Virus record (IMG/VR): IMGVR_UViG_3300025133_000181
Location: 1-48,437 of that record
Reading direction: 5' to 3' (one strand)
Length of the DNA stretch: 48,437 nt
Source of the DNA: a virus
The notes under the pieces were generated by a model. It searched no databases and was not told the origin of the DNA. It saw nothing but the letters and a program-made list of their open reading frames with translations. The position numbers and the translations under genes were made by a program. Below, in pieces: positions 35,801-44,513 of the stretch (position 1 is the stretch's first letter; every line of letters starts with the position of its first letter).

Positions 35801-37134
35801 GAAACTATATCATTATAATTTTTAAACTTAGTATCTCGTTCAACGTAATAGCTATCAGCTGAAGTAGCTGTATCCCACTTTGGATTTCTTAAAACCACAG
35901 CATCTATATCTTCTTCTACAAAATCTACTAACTGAACTGTATCTGTATATGGTGGGATCATTTCCCTTGTTATATAAGTTAAATCACCTTTTGTAATAGT
36001 ATCAGGTAATGGTTCATATAATTTATAAACTACTGAATATGGATATTTAGGATATTTTAATGCATCTTTCTGGAAGTTAATGATAAGACTTGATTTATCA
36101 TCATTAAATTGTAAATAAGTATACAAATTTACAGGGTTTGATTCCCAAATAATATTCCAATTAGGATATGATACTTCATAAGTGCCAATATTACCAATTC
36201 TTTCAGCCTGTGTCTGCCAAGACTCATCAACTACTAACTCCGTAGAATTTATAACATTAGTTATATTCGAAGTATAACTTTTATAAATTGGTCGTGGAAG
36301 ACCATCAGATGTTGTATATTGTGGTTGAGGTGCAGTATCTTCTCCGTAGCCTCCGAAATTAATCCACGCTCCTGGTGGATCTTTATAAATCCAAAGATTT
36401 CCAAATTCATCAATTAATTCTTGTCCTATAAAATCTGGAGGAGTTGGTAATCCATCTTCATCAAACCCATCTAACGGCTGGAATGATACATCAAGATTAT
36501 CCATACGAGTTATTTCTCTTGCTCCTTCTATATCTAATCCAAGTTCTGACAAATTTTCGGGAGTGGTCAAATCTGGATTCCAATTAGGTAATCCACCTCC
36601 TGTACCACCCGTTCCACCTGTACCACCTGTACCGCCTGTTCCACCTGTACCGCCTGTTCCACCTGTACCGGTTCCTGTACCCGTTCCCGTTCCTGTACCC
36701 GTTCCCGTTCCTGTACCCGTTCCTGTACCCGTTCCTGTACCCGTTCCTGTACCGCCTGTACGACCCAGTGCATCTGGAGTACCCGGTCCACCTCCTGCAC
36801 CTCCTGTACCTCCCGTTCCAGGGGGTTTTCGATTTTTCCGTAACATCATAGCAACCCCGGCCACAGTGGCCAACGCTAAAGCCCCAATTGCTAATTTTGG
36901 TAATATCCCTTTAATTTTATCAAATAAACTTGGACCGTCATCTGCAGTAACTTTTGTTGTTGGTTTTTGTGGTCCACCACCTGTACCTCCTGGACTTCCT
37001 GGCGCTCCTGTACCTCCTGCACGACCACTTCCACCACCACCTGCAGCTTCTACTTCGACGCCATCACCACAAGAACCCATTCTGGGTATCATTGTGTTTT
37101 CTTTACCACCCCAATATATTATTCGATTCTTCAT
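32881..37134 (-). CDS. Large baseplate/tail protein with membrane helix, Gly-Thr tract and LamG-like domain
   Basis: A 1417-residue protein in the place where T4 has gp7-gp10. Residues 30-55 are Gly-rich; 74-98 form a clear hydrophobic helix (KGILPKLAIGALALATVAGV then AMMLRKNRK); 104-182 are almost only Gly and Thr. A long middle part leads to FFLKTRGTIRSFKGLINCYG then IPSSILRVKEYGG at about 720-755, a phrase I recall from wedge-like proteins of marine phages. About 775-1000 is a concanavalin/LamG-like domain (KAIDFKAGQYIQTTW, DTIEFRFKA, AYIGG, MEFRYWNSALSE). The C-terminal third is mixed. A membrane helix in a tail protein is unusual. The ATG overlaps the upstream stop by one base (TAATG). 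Confidence 0.7.
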   Translation of the reverse strand: MKNRIIYWGGKENTMIPRMGSCGDGVEVEAAGGGGSGRAGGTGAPGSPGGTGGGPQKPTTKVTADDGPSLFDKIKGILPKLAIGALALATVAGVAMMLRKNRKPPGTGGTGGAGGGPGTPDALGRTGGTGTGTGTGTGTGTGTGTGTGTGTGTGTGTGGTGGTGGTGGTGGTGGTGGTGGGLPNWNPDLTTPENLSELGLDIEGAREITRMDNLDVSFQPLDGFDEDGLPTPPDFIGQELIDEFGNLWIYKDPPGAWINFGGYGEDTAPQPQYTTSDGLPRPIYKSYTSNITNVINSTELVVDESWQTQAERIGNIGTYEVSYPNWNIIWESNPVNLYTYLQFNDDKSSLIINFQKDALKYPKYPYSVVYKLYEPLPDTITKGDLTYITREMIPPYTDTVQLVDFVEEDIDAVVLRNPKWDTATSADSYYVERDTKFKNYNDIVSSDTNIKEAIENEIISGSFMESIELTGIDYRQWDNFVHFSSIEDRLKNFKTKLQKIELYESQSNSLSGISGSLTYAQTASLAMKVRKIKNEFVPFENYMYYQSSSYISSSIGEFFDNAWPKAGGIGTALFPYSIYPTTASEATTWYNEQINSASLYDRNNKNRLLSNLPDHILNDTRNAPFHTFFNMTGEHFDNIWSYINEIPQIYDRRQKLTEGLSRDLIYAVGTSLGFYLNDGTDLIDLPRYLLGQEATGSSNVDSFSTYSTTSQRDISREIWKRMINNMPFFLKTRGTIRSFKGLINCYGIPSSILRVKEYGGPDPDTNKPAYFIDRNFTKAIDFKAGQYIQTTWANDTNSGRKPDTIEFRFKAASGSNQTLFQAGTADGFAIRLKDNGSADNYGFVSFVLNASAGSATELSSSALPIYDGEFYSVMLNRVSSSGAQLTTDTTSQQVDYRLYVKKYDAGRSKIYLESYTTMSIDGATSSSWNSSFVGNETAYIGGKSSDDFGNQFSGSMMEFRYWNSALSESHFDNHVKAPKSFAGNHASASWTDLVLRYSFDDDKALNSDGDIRDTSADQSYIQTGSAQGYTSGISPHFSSVVDEEQMLIPNMGPNRIVSNKIRLENSKLSFGGLSVDKRSELSSYDLSALDSNKLGIYFSPTSVINEDIIRSVANLDFDQYIGDPRDKYKYRYRQLEDVSTTYWQKYLTPNSFWDYIRLIRYYDTSLFDQLRAFVPARARASVGLLIEPNILERKKEVIGKKPSFEDLVVRGTVPMYAQSASAETLPMSASIPQAVPTASGSLINLQGSASFFDTADVSGSYDVYSGFVTSSLWGASIYNLSSSTAGWGGGEERWGDARITIGGPEKIFKEVLQPNVTGSVLSEHNYEYKFFYASSNTALADHGYVWDTDRRNYSSRSLHRSDKRSVGYDNAFFRLAYLGCQQTKKTTLDLEEPVSIIVTSPTTLVTSEPGESKLKVK
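36593..36762 (-). repeat. Gly-Thr microsatellite-like coding repeat
   Basis: Two repeat types lie side by side: 9-base units (plus strand CCACCTGTA / CCGCCTGTT, coding Gly-Gly-Thr) at 36593-36667, and 6- or 12-base units (CCTGTACCCGTT, coding Gly-Thr) at 36668-36752. GC content is far above its surroundings. All units keep frame; copy number can change by slippage without frameshift. Confidence 0.85.
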
Positions 37135-39998
37135 TATTTATTATGGGTTAAAATATTATTAGCGAAAAATGTATTATTTTCTACTTTAAAAATATAAGTT
37201 TGAACTTCACCCAATTCTTCTTTTATATGAGACAATTTAATTTCTTCTAATTCACTGTCGTTATTATAATAACAAACATCACCAACTTCAAGTTGTCCAA
37301 TTTGTCCAATATCATATCTTTCCATTGTCCATTCAGGTTTATAAGAACACCAACCCTTGCCTTTTACATAATATGGATGGTCAAATGTATTTCCGTTTAC
37401 CACGTCACCAAATGTCAATTTAACAATATCATCGTGTATTGGACTCATTAATTTAATAACTGTACCGTTTTCGATTTGACTTATTTCTTCATTCCAAGAT
37501 TTAACAATATCTCCAACTTCTATATCTTCTATGTTCTTCATAGAACCATCTGACATTGTTATTTGAGTACCTGCAATAAAACAGAAGTCATCATCATCAC
37601 CTGACCAGTCGAGTGTGAAAGTTACATTTACTGAAAAAGAATCTGTTACATTATTAAGTGTTCTATGGGTGCCACCTCCGTTCACACTGCTGGGCGAGGC
37701 AGGCAGGTTAGTTCCAGACCAATTATTGACTCTGTAACCCGAACTGGGATATGCATACAAAGTTACTGATCCCCCATCATATGCCGTCCCGCCGCTGGCC
37801 TCTCCATATTGACCATTATTTACAGTTATAGTATGTTGCACGGCTGGCGTAAAAATAGCCTGTATACTTGCATTTTCAGTAACTGTCAGCGTAGTAGTTT
37901 CAGCTTCCGGTGTGGTTAAAGTAATACCATCTGAAATCCATTCGACAAAGTTATGAGTTTGATATCCCTCATTATTGACATGCGGAATAGCAGTAATAGT
38001 AATCACAGTGCCTACAACATAAGTACCCCCTCCAGTTGTTGATCCACCTTCAATATTTTGAGCAACTTCTATATTATATGATGGAGGTACATATAAGCTT
38101 TGAAAATTTGCTGTTATAGTAGAATCGGCTTTAACTACAACTGATGTTGATGGACTATTTGTATCTAAAATTTCACTTTCTCCACTCGAATCTGTCCAAT
38201 TTAAAAATTCATATCCAACATCCCCCGGTCCACCAGATGTATCGGCTGTTGCGGAAATGTTTATTGTATCATCTCTTGTAGCTGTAGTAGTGCCAGTTGC
38301 TATTCCTCCTGTTCCCGCTGCAACTGTTATAGTATACTCTGGAGGAATATAGTTTGGTCCAGCTGCAAATTGTCCATCTATTATAGAATAAGTTAATGTA
38401 TTTGGATCGGTTATTCCAAAGTCACCAGTAATCTCTAAATCGGGACCACCGGGAATGGCGTTAATAGTCGAATCATCTAACTCGTATCCCCAATCTATAT
38501 ATTCCGCGGTGGTTTCATTTTCATCAGTTGCTGCATTATATACAGTTAGTTCCGCTACATACTGTCCTGTTATTGTTGCCAATTGCCAAGCAATAGCCAT
38601 CGAATCAATAAACCGTTTATGTCCACTCTGTATGTAATAAACTGCATTATTAGAATGGCGAATCATACGACCATCAAATGGACTTGTTGATGGTGTCGGT
38701 GGTGGTGATGGTGGCGAATCTTCCTCTGGAGTTGGTATAAATGATTTTAACTTACTACCTCTTAATCCTGGTCCATCTAATGGTGCATTAGTATTTGAAT
38801 AAACATCAGTAATAACATCTGTAAAATTTGGTGTCATTATAGTTACAGTAGGAGTATAACTTCCTACAGTATCATATGTATGATTTGCAAATGGTGTATC
38901 AGTAATTTCAGTATGACCACATCCAAAATCAAAGTGATATCTTATACCAGGTGTTGTTAAATTTGGTATAGGTGTGTATCCTTCGAAATTATGTCCACCT
39001 AAAGTTTTTTGATTAGACTCCTCCTTGACTACATATCTGACTGCCATAGGAAATCCAGCATCTTTTAAATCATATGCCTCTATATATGATTCTGGAATCG
39101 GATCTTCTAATGACCAAGCTTCATTTTCTTCTGTATTTGTTATATCTTCATATCCAACAGTAAATGCATTTTCAACTTCAAGAAATCCATTTTTATATTT
39201 CTGTTCAAATCCAATATCAGATTCTAGCTTAGTATCAAAATTAAATGCCGTACTATTAACACCATTAAATTTCCCAGATCCATATCCACCATCAGACAAT
39301 GGAACATAAACTTCATACATATTAGATAAACTATTAAATTCTTGTTTATATTTATTTAAATTAATTAACTGTGGTGCGAGTCTAACTTCTTTTCTATCGG
39401 ATGATATATCATCAATAAAAAATTTATATTCTTTTACATCAAGTTCACTTGGTGGACTACCATCTGCCGGAGGACCTTCTCCCTCATATACCTTTCCATC
39501 TTCATCCACATAAAAGGCTCCCATCGGTAAACCAGTAAGTTGTGGATTACCACTATGAACTATCCCTGAATCATTACCTACATTCTTGGTCAATACAACC
39601 TCATCTGAACCCGCCATTCGTCTATAAAAATAATATTTAATTTTATAATTACCACGAGTAAAACCTGCTTTTCTTAAATCAGTACCTGGATCTAATTTTA
39701 TATCACCATCACTATTTTCAAAATTTTCACTTATACCAGATTTAATATATTCATCATTCATATTATATACATGAAATTTTACATAATCATTAATATGATT
39801 GCCAAAAGTGGGAGCATAAGGCCCTCCGGATTCCCCAAGAACAATAGTATTTTCCTTCTTTAAAAGTTTATAATCCTTTTCTTTTAATCTTGTCATGTCT
39901 TGTGACAATCTTATACGAGTTCCGTTATATTGTCCCCCCGTTGTTGGATCACTTTCTATAATTAAATCTGTTTCTGTTTCTTGTACTTGAACTGCCAT
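37134..39998 (-). CDS. Adhesin-like tail protein with PKD-like, InlB-like repeats and terminal Hint domain
   Basis: A 954-residue modular protein. Residues 1-340 are structural-type sequence; 345-400 resemble a PKD domain (YHFDFGCGHTE, then HTYDTVGSYTPTVTI); 423-440 are Pro-rich; 443-475 (MIRHSNNAVYYIQSGHKRFI) resemble a short surface-protein repeat. Three InlB B-repeat-like units follow at 553-633, 641-717 and 720-797 (YTITVAAGTGG/FLNWTD/ITANF; VEWISD/IQAIF; HTITVNNGQYG/VNNWSG/VNVTF). Residues 806-953 are a Hint domain: Cys806 in CFIAGTQITMSDGSMKNIED, block B TFDH (His874), block G ILTHN (His952-Asn953), then a single Lys. So the chain ends one residue after the intein-type Asn. It is probably surface-exposed and self-processing. 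Confidence 0.83.
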   Translation of the reverse strand: MAVQVQETETDLIIESDPTTGGQYNGTRIRLSQDMTRLKEKDYKLLKKENTIVLGESGGPYAPTFGNHINDYVKFHVYNMNDEYIKSGISENFENSDGDIKLDPGTDLRKAGFTRGNYKIKYYFYRRMAGSDEVVLTKNVGNDSGIVHSGNPQLTGLPMGAFYVDEDGKVYEGEGPPADGSPPSELDVKEYKFFIDDISSDRKEVRLAPQLINLNKYKQEFNSLSNMYEVYVPLSDGGYGSGKFNGVNSTAFNFDTKLESDIGFEQKYKNGFLEVENAFTVGYEDITNTEENEAWSLEDPIPESYIEAYDLKDAGFPMAVRYVVKEESNQKTLGGHNFEGYTPIPNLTTPGIRYHFDFGCGHTEITDTPFANHTYDTVGSYTPTVTIMTPNFTDVITDVYSNTNAPLDGPGLRGSKLKSFIPTPEEDSPPSPPPTPSTSPFDGRMIRHSNNAVYYIQSGHKRFIDSMAIAWQLATITGQYVAELTVYNAATDENETTAEYIDWGYELDDSTINAIPGGPDLEITGDFGITDPNTLTYSIIDGQFAAGPNYIPPEYTITVAAGTGGIATGTTTATRDDTINISATADTSGGPGDVGYEFLNWTDSSGESEILDTNSPSTSVVVKADSTITANFQSLYVPPSYNIEVAQNIEGGSTTGGGTYVVGTVITITAIPHVNNEGYQTHNFVEWISDGITLTTPEAETTTLTVTENASIQAIFTPAVQHTITVNNGQYGEASGGTAYDGGSVTLYAYPSSGYRVNNWSGTNLPASPSSVNGGGTHRTLNNVTDSFSVNVTFTLDWSGDDDDFCFIAGTQITMSDGSMKNIEDIEVGDIVKSWNEEISQIENGTVIKLMSPIHDDIVKLTFGDVVNGNTFDHPYYVKGKGWCSYKPEWTMERYDIGQIGQLEVGDVCYYNNDSELEEIKLSHIKEELGEVQTYIFKVENNTFFANNILTHNK

Positions 39999-40333
39999 TA
40001 TAATACGAGGTCCTTTATTTCTGTATCTAAAATTTGATAATGTAAATCACCCGAATGATAGTGGGGAGAATTTTTTGCAACAGGTAATCTTTGATCTGGT
40101 CTATTATAATTTAATCCCGTATCTGGATCTTCAAATGCTAAAAATGTTCCTGCCTCATTTCGTAATGGTACTACTCGACCTATATGAATTTCTCCTAAAT
40201 TTTCATCATATACTTTAACTACATCAGTAAAAGTTTCAGCATCTTCTAATTTCTTTTGATACTCAACTCTATCTTGCTCATGGAGTCGTTGCCAATACTC
40301 ATTGTTTAATAACTCTTCTTTTGTATATGGCAT
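39998..40333 (-). CDS. Small structural or assembly protein, unknown
   Basis: A 111-residue protein not recognised. The N-terminal 35 residues are a charged helix (YTKEELLNNEYWQRLHEQDR); a beta part follows with KVYDENLGEIHIGRVVPLRN and a His-rich segment NSPHYHSGDLHYQI near the C-terminus, which might bind metal. It is coupled by TAATG to the Hint adhesin gene and lies four bases after the 40337-41455 gene, so it is probably made with them. Confidence 0.6.
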   Translation of the reverse strand: MPYTKEELLNNEYWQRLHEQDRVEYQKKLEDAETFTDVVKVYDENLGEIHIGRVVPLRNEAGTFLAFEDPDTGLNYNRPDQRLPVAKNSPHYHSGDLHYQILDTEIKDLVL

Positions 40334-40336
40334 TTT

Positions 40337-41455
40337 CTATCTCACTACCTTAAACGAATGATTCTCATCAAAATATTGTACAGTTTCATCGGCAGTTCCA
40401 CTACCACTAACAACCTTATAATTTATTCTATAAAATCTTTCTGATTGTAATCCGTCCATCCAAAAATTAAAATAATTACCTGTACTATCACAACTTACTT
40501 TCGAACCACTCCCGAATGGAACAAGAACGTCCTCTGTATAAGCATCTTTAATTTGATAATATGTACTTCCACTTGGTAGATATTTTACAGTATTATACCC
40601 AGTAGAATATTGAGTGGATGAATAAGTTCTTTCAGGAAATCTTTCTCTCCCAACAACTCTAAATTTTACTTTTGATTTCTCTTTATATTTTGATCGGAAT
40701 CCTCTCATATAAAGTACCATATCTTCTAAATTATCTGAAGAAAGTGCCGATAAAGAACCAGTTGTCCATTTTGAATCGTCCCATAAAACTTCTAATTTTG
40801 GTGGATATATCGTATGAGTTTCACGAGAAAAGAAACTAAAATGTCCATAACGAGTAGTATTTCCTTCTTCAACATTTGAATCTGTATTTCCAATACTACC
40901 ACTTCTCTTTAACATAAATCCTTCATTTGGAACTGTACTATGTAACCATTTCCATACAATATCAGTTACATCCATTCTCAAATCGTCAGGCTCGTGTGTA
41001 AAAGATTGAGAAGCTTCATATCCACTTCCACTATACCAAGTTCCACCAGAAGCAGAAATTTCATTCCATTGAGTTTTTTCAATCGAATTATCTTTCCATT
41101 TCCAACTTGCCCCATCTTCTACCATCGGAAAATAACTAAATTTTCCAGAACCATTTTCCCAAGATTGACTTACTGGATATCCATATAAAGTTTGACTTAC
41201 ATTAAGGTCTGATGAATTTGCGTCATATAAATTTAAATAAAATTTTGTTTGTGAACCTGATGTAATTAATCCTGATGATATTGATTTTGATACATAAGTC
41301 AAATCAAATTTAATTAACGCACGAGAAACATTTGTTGCAGAACCATCGGCGTTCATATCTTTTCTTACCTCAAGAATTTCATCTTGGCCGGCGTTCATAC
41401 TATGACTCATTTCATATAATGTTGTATCTTTTGTTGCGTATTCAAAATAATGCAT
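40337..41455 (-). CDS. Tail/baseplate protein with DNRLRE-like domain
   Basis: A 372-residue protein. Residues 1-235 look like a DNRLRE-type beta domain: start YATKDTTLYEMSHSMNAGQD, RALIKFDL, then DVTDIVWKWLHSTVPNEGFM, and YPPKLEVLWDD. In bacterial surface proteins this domain is a binding or scaffold module. The remaining part has WMDGLQSERFYRINYKV and ends HSFKVVR, like a baseplate family of marine phages as far as I recall. No membrane segment. It lies between gp6-like and the adhesin genes, within 12 bases of gp6. Confidence 0.68.
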   Translation of the reverse strand: MHYFEYATKDTTLYEMSHSMNAGQDEILEVRKDMNADGSATNVSRALIKFDLTYVSKSISSGLITSGSQTKFYLNLYDANSSDLNVSQTLYGYPVSQSWENGSGKFSYFPMVEDGASWKWKDNSIEKTQWNEISASGGTWYSGSGYEASQSFTHEPDDLRMDVTDIVWKWLHSTVPNEGFMLKRSGSIGNTDSNVEEGNTTRYGHFSFFSRETHTIYPPKLEVLWDDSKWTTGSLSALSSDNLEDMVLYMRGFRSKYKEKSKVKFRVVGRERFPERTYSSTQYSTGYNTVKYLPSGSTYYQIKDAYTEDVLVPFGSGSKVSCDSTGNYFNFWMDGLQSERFYRINYKVVSGSGTADETVQYFDENHSFKVVR

Positions 41456-41467
41456 TAATTTTCTCCT

Positions 41468-43477
41468 CTAAAAAATCATACCGGCGGAATCACCAACCGC
41501 CCTTCCTTCTATATCTATATTAGGATTTTTTAATTCAAACATTGATGGATCCAAGGAAGGATATACTATACCATCTTTTGTTGCGTAATTTATATCATAA
41601 ATATTTCCAGAATAACCATCTGTAGTTTGCCATTTATTAGTAATTAATACAGGATGTTTTTGTGGATTATCTTCCGATGGTGGAACAATTGCCCCTACAC
41701 CATCAACATTTGAAATAACTGCGGCCAGTTCTGCAATTACAATTGGTTGATTTATTTGCCACCTATCTATGTTAAAAAACTCTTTAACTCTTTCTATACA
41801 TTTTAAAGTTACTTCAGCCTTATTGAATCCCCTACGGGCTATAAAAACAAATTTTACTCCTATATTAATAATCCATGCATTTTTAATATTAACCGCATCT
41901 GTTACTAATCTATACTGACTAAGATATGTTTTAAGATTTTCTTTGACTGCCACATTAAGTTGGGTAAGTTTTTTATTTTCATCATATCCAAGTGTATATA
42001 AATTCATAGCCATTGGATTTGGAAGTCTTTTAATGGATGATTCTACATTTTTGCTTTTAATTTCTTCTAACTGACGTTCATCAACGAAAATACTTGAACC
42101 GTCTGAAGTTTCTTTTTGCATACTCGGAATATTTAATTGTTCATCTTGAACAATATAGGCCTTTGCTATTGCTCCATATTTATTGCCCATCGCATAAGTT
42201 CTTGTAATATAATCCTCTTTTGTTACCGTCCTACCTTGTGACTGAAAATATGCTAAAGCATTATTTTTAATTTCAATTGTAGATTCTGCTGATTTTCCTC
42301 CCGTTGCTGGATACGGATTAGTTGCTGCTATAGAATTTTGGGTTGAACTAACTAAACCCGAATCGAGTCCTGAAGTTTCATGGGTAAAACTAAGATCGGT
42401 AATAGTGTTTATAGTTTCTGCGGCCACATTATCACTTATACCACCACCATATGAATATTTAACAGTAAGAGTTGTATTTGCTGGTGCCTGTCCATATGCT
42501 TCTGTTTTAAGAAAATTTGCTGGATCAAAATAAGTATCAAGTTTAGATGGACTGCCTGGTAAAGATGAACCTACTGAACTTGGATTTGGAACAATTTCTT
42601 CATCTGGACTATCTGATATACCAGAACCAAATCTTAATTCTGTTTTACCATCTTGAATAATATAAGTAACAAATCGTCTTGGTGTCTTTTTTAATTTTAA
42701 CAAATAAGGAACTGTATCATTATACTGAACTAAACTTGGATCATTTGCTGCTGTATTCTCTACCTCTATAAATGTAGTATCTTGTGCTAAAAATGGAACT
42801 TCGTACCATATATTACTATCACTATCTGTTACTGAAATTATTTCTATAACATCTGACTTGGACAATTGTACTCGTGGATATGACTCGGCCGTACCAAAAG
42901 AAAAAGATTCTGTACTTATTTCTCCACTCTGTACGCGTGCACTTTTTTTCAAAAGATAAAGTGAAGGAAGTTTTGTAGTCTGATCCGTTTCAAATACATT
43001 AATATCTAATGGATCAAAAGAACTTGAAAATTTAAAATTACAATCTTCTAACATAGTAAACTTCGTATCGCTAGTTGAAGTAATTTGTGTACCTTCATCT
43101 ACAGTCAGTGCGTATCTCATATCAGGCTTTACAGCTGTTCCAGATCCAATTGCAGGTACGGTTTGGAAAACATCAACATTTGCAACAGATGGTCGAGTTA
43201 ATCTTGGTTTATACCCGTAAACCTGTGCCATTTCATATACAGTTTTCTTTTCTTCTGCGTATGACAATAACATTTCTTTAAATTGTGTATCTACATAATA
43301 TGAAAGAACATCACCAACATAAGATGCCATTTCTATAAACATCATTCCGGGTGAAGCTTCATTGAAATCATTATAAGTATTTGGATAATAAGTTTTTGCA
43401 AACTCTATCAATCCCTCCCTGAAGGCGCCAAAGTCTTTGTTTAAATATCTTACATCCTTTTGGACTCTATTTGCCAT
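41468..43477 (-). CDS. gp6: Baseplate wedge protein, gp6/J-like
   Basis: A 669-residue protein, close to T4 gp6 (660). The N-terminus (RYLNKDFGAFREGLIEFAKT, YNDFNEASPGMMFIEMASYV, then YVDTQF) and the following YGYKPR region are diagnostic of gp6-type baseplate wedge proteins. The middle carries the Baseplate_J-like beta part (KYSYGGGISDN, ENYITRTYAMG-type TKEDYITRTY), and the C-terminus the INIGVKFVFIARRG and FFNIDRWQINQPI segments. gp6 forms the inner ring around the tail tube and drives sheath contraction. It directly follows gp25-like, as in T4. RBS AGAGGAG. Confidence 0.93.
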   Translation of the reverse strand: MANRVQKDVRYLNKDFGAFREGLIEFAKTYYPNTYNDFNEASPGMMFIEMASYVGDVLSYYVDTQFKEMLLSYAEEKKTVYEMAQVYGYKPRLTRPSVANVDVFQTVPAIGSGTAVKPDMRYALTVDEGTQITSTSDTKFTMLEDCNFKFSSSFDPLDINVFETDQTTKLPSLYLLKKSARVQSGEISTESFSFGTAESYPRVQLSKSDVIEIISVTDSDSNIWYEVPFLAQDTTFIEVENTAANDPSLVQYNDTVPYLLKLKKTPRRFVTYIIQDGKTELRFGSGISDSPDEEIVPNPSSVGSSLPGSPSKLDTYFDPANFLKTEAYGQAPANTTLTVKYSYGGGISDNVAAETINTITDLSFTHETSGLDSGLVSSTQNSIAATNPYPATGGKSAESTIEIKNNALAYFQSQGRTVTKEDYITRTYAMGNKYGAIAKAYIVQDEQLNIPSMQKETSDGSSIFVDERQLEEIKSKNVESSIKRLPNPMAMNLYTLGYDENKKLTQLNVAVKENLKTYLSQYRLVTDAVNIKNAWIINIGVKFVFIARRGFNKAEVTLKCIERVKEFFNIDRWQINQPIVIAELAAVISNVDGVGAIVPPSEDNPQKHPVLITNKWQTTDGYSGNIYDINYATKDGIVYPSLDPSMFELKNPNIDIEGRAVGDSAGMIF

Positions 43478-43494
43478 TTTATTTCTCCTCTAAA

Positions 43495-43926
43495 TTATTC
43501 ACCAGCGGTTTGCATAGATATAGATACAGTATCATGAACTGTTGGGTTCATTACAAGACTAAATTCAAGTAAAATATTTAACTGATTTATTTCTATCTCA
43601 TCTGGTTCAACTTCTAATTTATTAACCGATACATGAGGTAGCCATTCTACCATTGCTGTTGATATATTTTCTTCAACAGTTGATATTAACTGGTCAGACA
43701 TTGGTTCAAATAAAGTCAATAATAAATCTGCACCAAAGGTGGGCTGTCCTACTCTTTCACCTCTATTTGTTAAAAGTAAATTTCTAATATTACTTCCCGT
43801 CTGTGAAAGAGTAGTAGATGTTCCAGGAAAAAACCCATTTACATCATCATGTTGCATAGGTAATCCTAAACCAATAGTTACATCTGGATCTAAATCTAAT
43901 TCTAATGCACTTCGTGCTCGGGCCAT
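43495..43926 (-). CDS. gp25: Baseplate wedge protein, gp25-like
   Basis: A 143-residue protein of the GPW_gp25 family (T4 gp25 is 132). The typical core is seen: NIRNLLLTNRGERVGQPTFG (46-65) then DLLLTLFEP, ISTAMVEWLPHV (86-97) and the strand VEPDEIEINQLNILLEFSLV. gp25 sits at the base of the sheath and links wedges to the hub. It is upstream of gp6-like as expected. High confidence from the motif and the neighbour order. Confidence 0.93.
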   Translation of the reverse strand: MARARSALELDLDPDVTIGLGLPMQHDDVNGFFPGTSTTLSQTGSNIRNLLLTNRGERVGQPTFGADLLLTLFEPMSDQLISTVEENISTAMVEWLPHVSVNKLEVEPDEIEINQLNILLEFSLVMNPTVHDTVSISMQTAGE

Positions 43927-43938
43927 TTATTTGCTCCA

Positions 43939-44463
43939 TTATGGACGAAAACTATTTCCGCCACCTTTTTTCTGGTCTATTGCTTTCAAAACTGCTGAAT
44001 AATCTCTCGTTAATGCATTTTGTACATGGTCGGGAACTTGATCAACTGAAACACCGGCTTTCTTTATAGAATCTACCGCTGCTATTTCTCGTTTCTTTTC
44101 CTTCGCCTCTTCTGTATTTCCTAAACCAGTTGCCCCAACAAGTACATCATTCATCTTACTGGTATCATAAACTCCACCACCCATCGTTGGGTATCCACTA
44201 CCATCACCCTGTGGAACTCCACCAACGGTTTCATTTAGTACCTTGTTAAGAGCTTTGTTTGATGTATAATTTACTTCCTTTTTAGGTTTAGTTTTATACT
44301 GTTTTCTAATAGGTTCTTTAAAGTCTTTTTCAGATATTGGTTTTGAAACTAATTCGGTAAGTGAAGATGAATTTTCTTCTTTAATAAATATCTCATTCAT
44401 TTGTTTTTTGACTTCCTTACGAACTACTGCTTCAATTATTTTTACTAACTCCTGTTTCTTCAT
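43939..44463 (-). CDS. Structural or assembly protein, unknown
   Basis: A 174-residue highly charged protein. The N-terminal 30 residues form a Lys/Glu helix (KKQELVKIIEAVVRKEVKKQ), the centre is Gly-rich (VPQGDGSGYPTMGGGVYDTS) and the C-terminus has a helix VPDHVQNALTRDYSAVLKAI ending KKGGGNSFRP. It resembles small proteins found before gp25 in marine myoviruses, from memory. No catalytic motif is seen; a scaffold or wedge accessory role is plausible. Confidence 0.6.
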   Translation of the reverse strand: MKKQELVKIIEAVVRKEVKKQMNEIFIKEENSSSLTELVSKPISEKDFKEPIRKQYKTKPKKEVNYTSNKALNKVLNETVGGVPQGDGSGYPTMGGGVYDTSKMNDVLVGATGLGNTEEAKEKKREIAAVDSIKKAGVSVDQVPDHVQNALTRDYSAVLKAIDQKKGGGNSFRP

Positions 44464-44483
44464 TTTAATAACTCCTGTTCTTA

Positions 44484-44495
44484 TCTAATAAATAT
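44484..44495. promoter_or_regulatory. TCTAATAAATAT motif, copy 6
   Basis: About 22 bases upstream of the start at 44463, in the 50-base gap between two leftward genes. A divergent member of the set (TCTA instead of ACTA). Confidence 0.3.
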
Positions 44496-44513
44496 TTTAA
44501 TTTTATCTTTATC

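Noticed and set aside
36593-36762. CRISPR-like direct repeats
   Set aside because: Units are 6-12 bases without spacers and stay in the reading frame; it is a coding microsatellite.
36563-37162. 199-residue plus-strand frame rich in Pro-Val
   Set aside because: It is the antisense of the Gly-Thr repeat and Gly-rich start of the 1417-residue gene; no ribosome site; low-complexity composition comes from the repeat.
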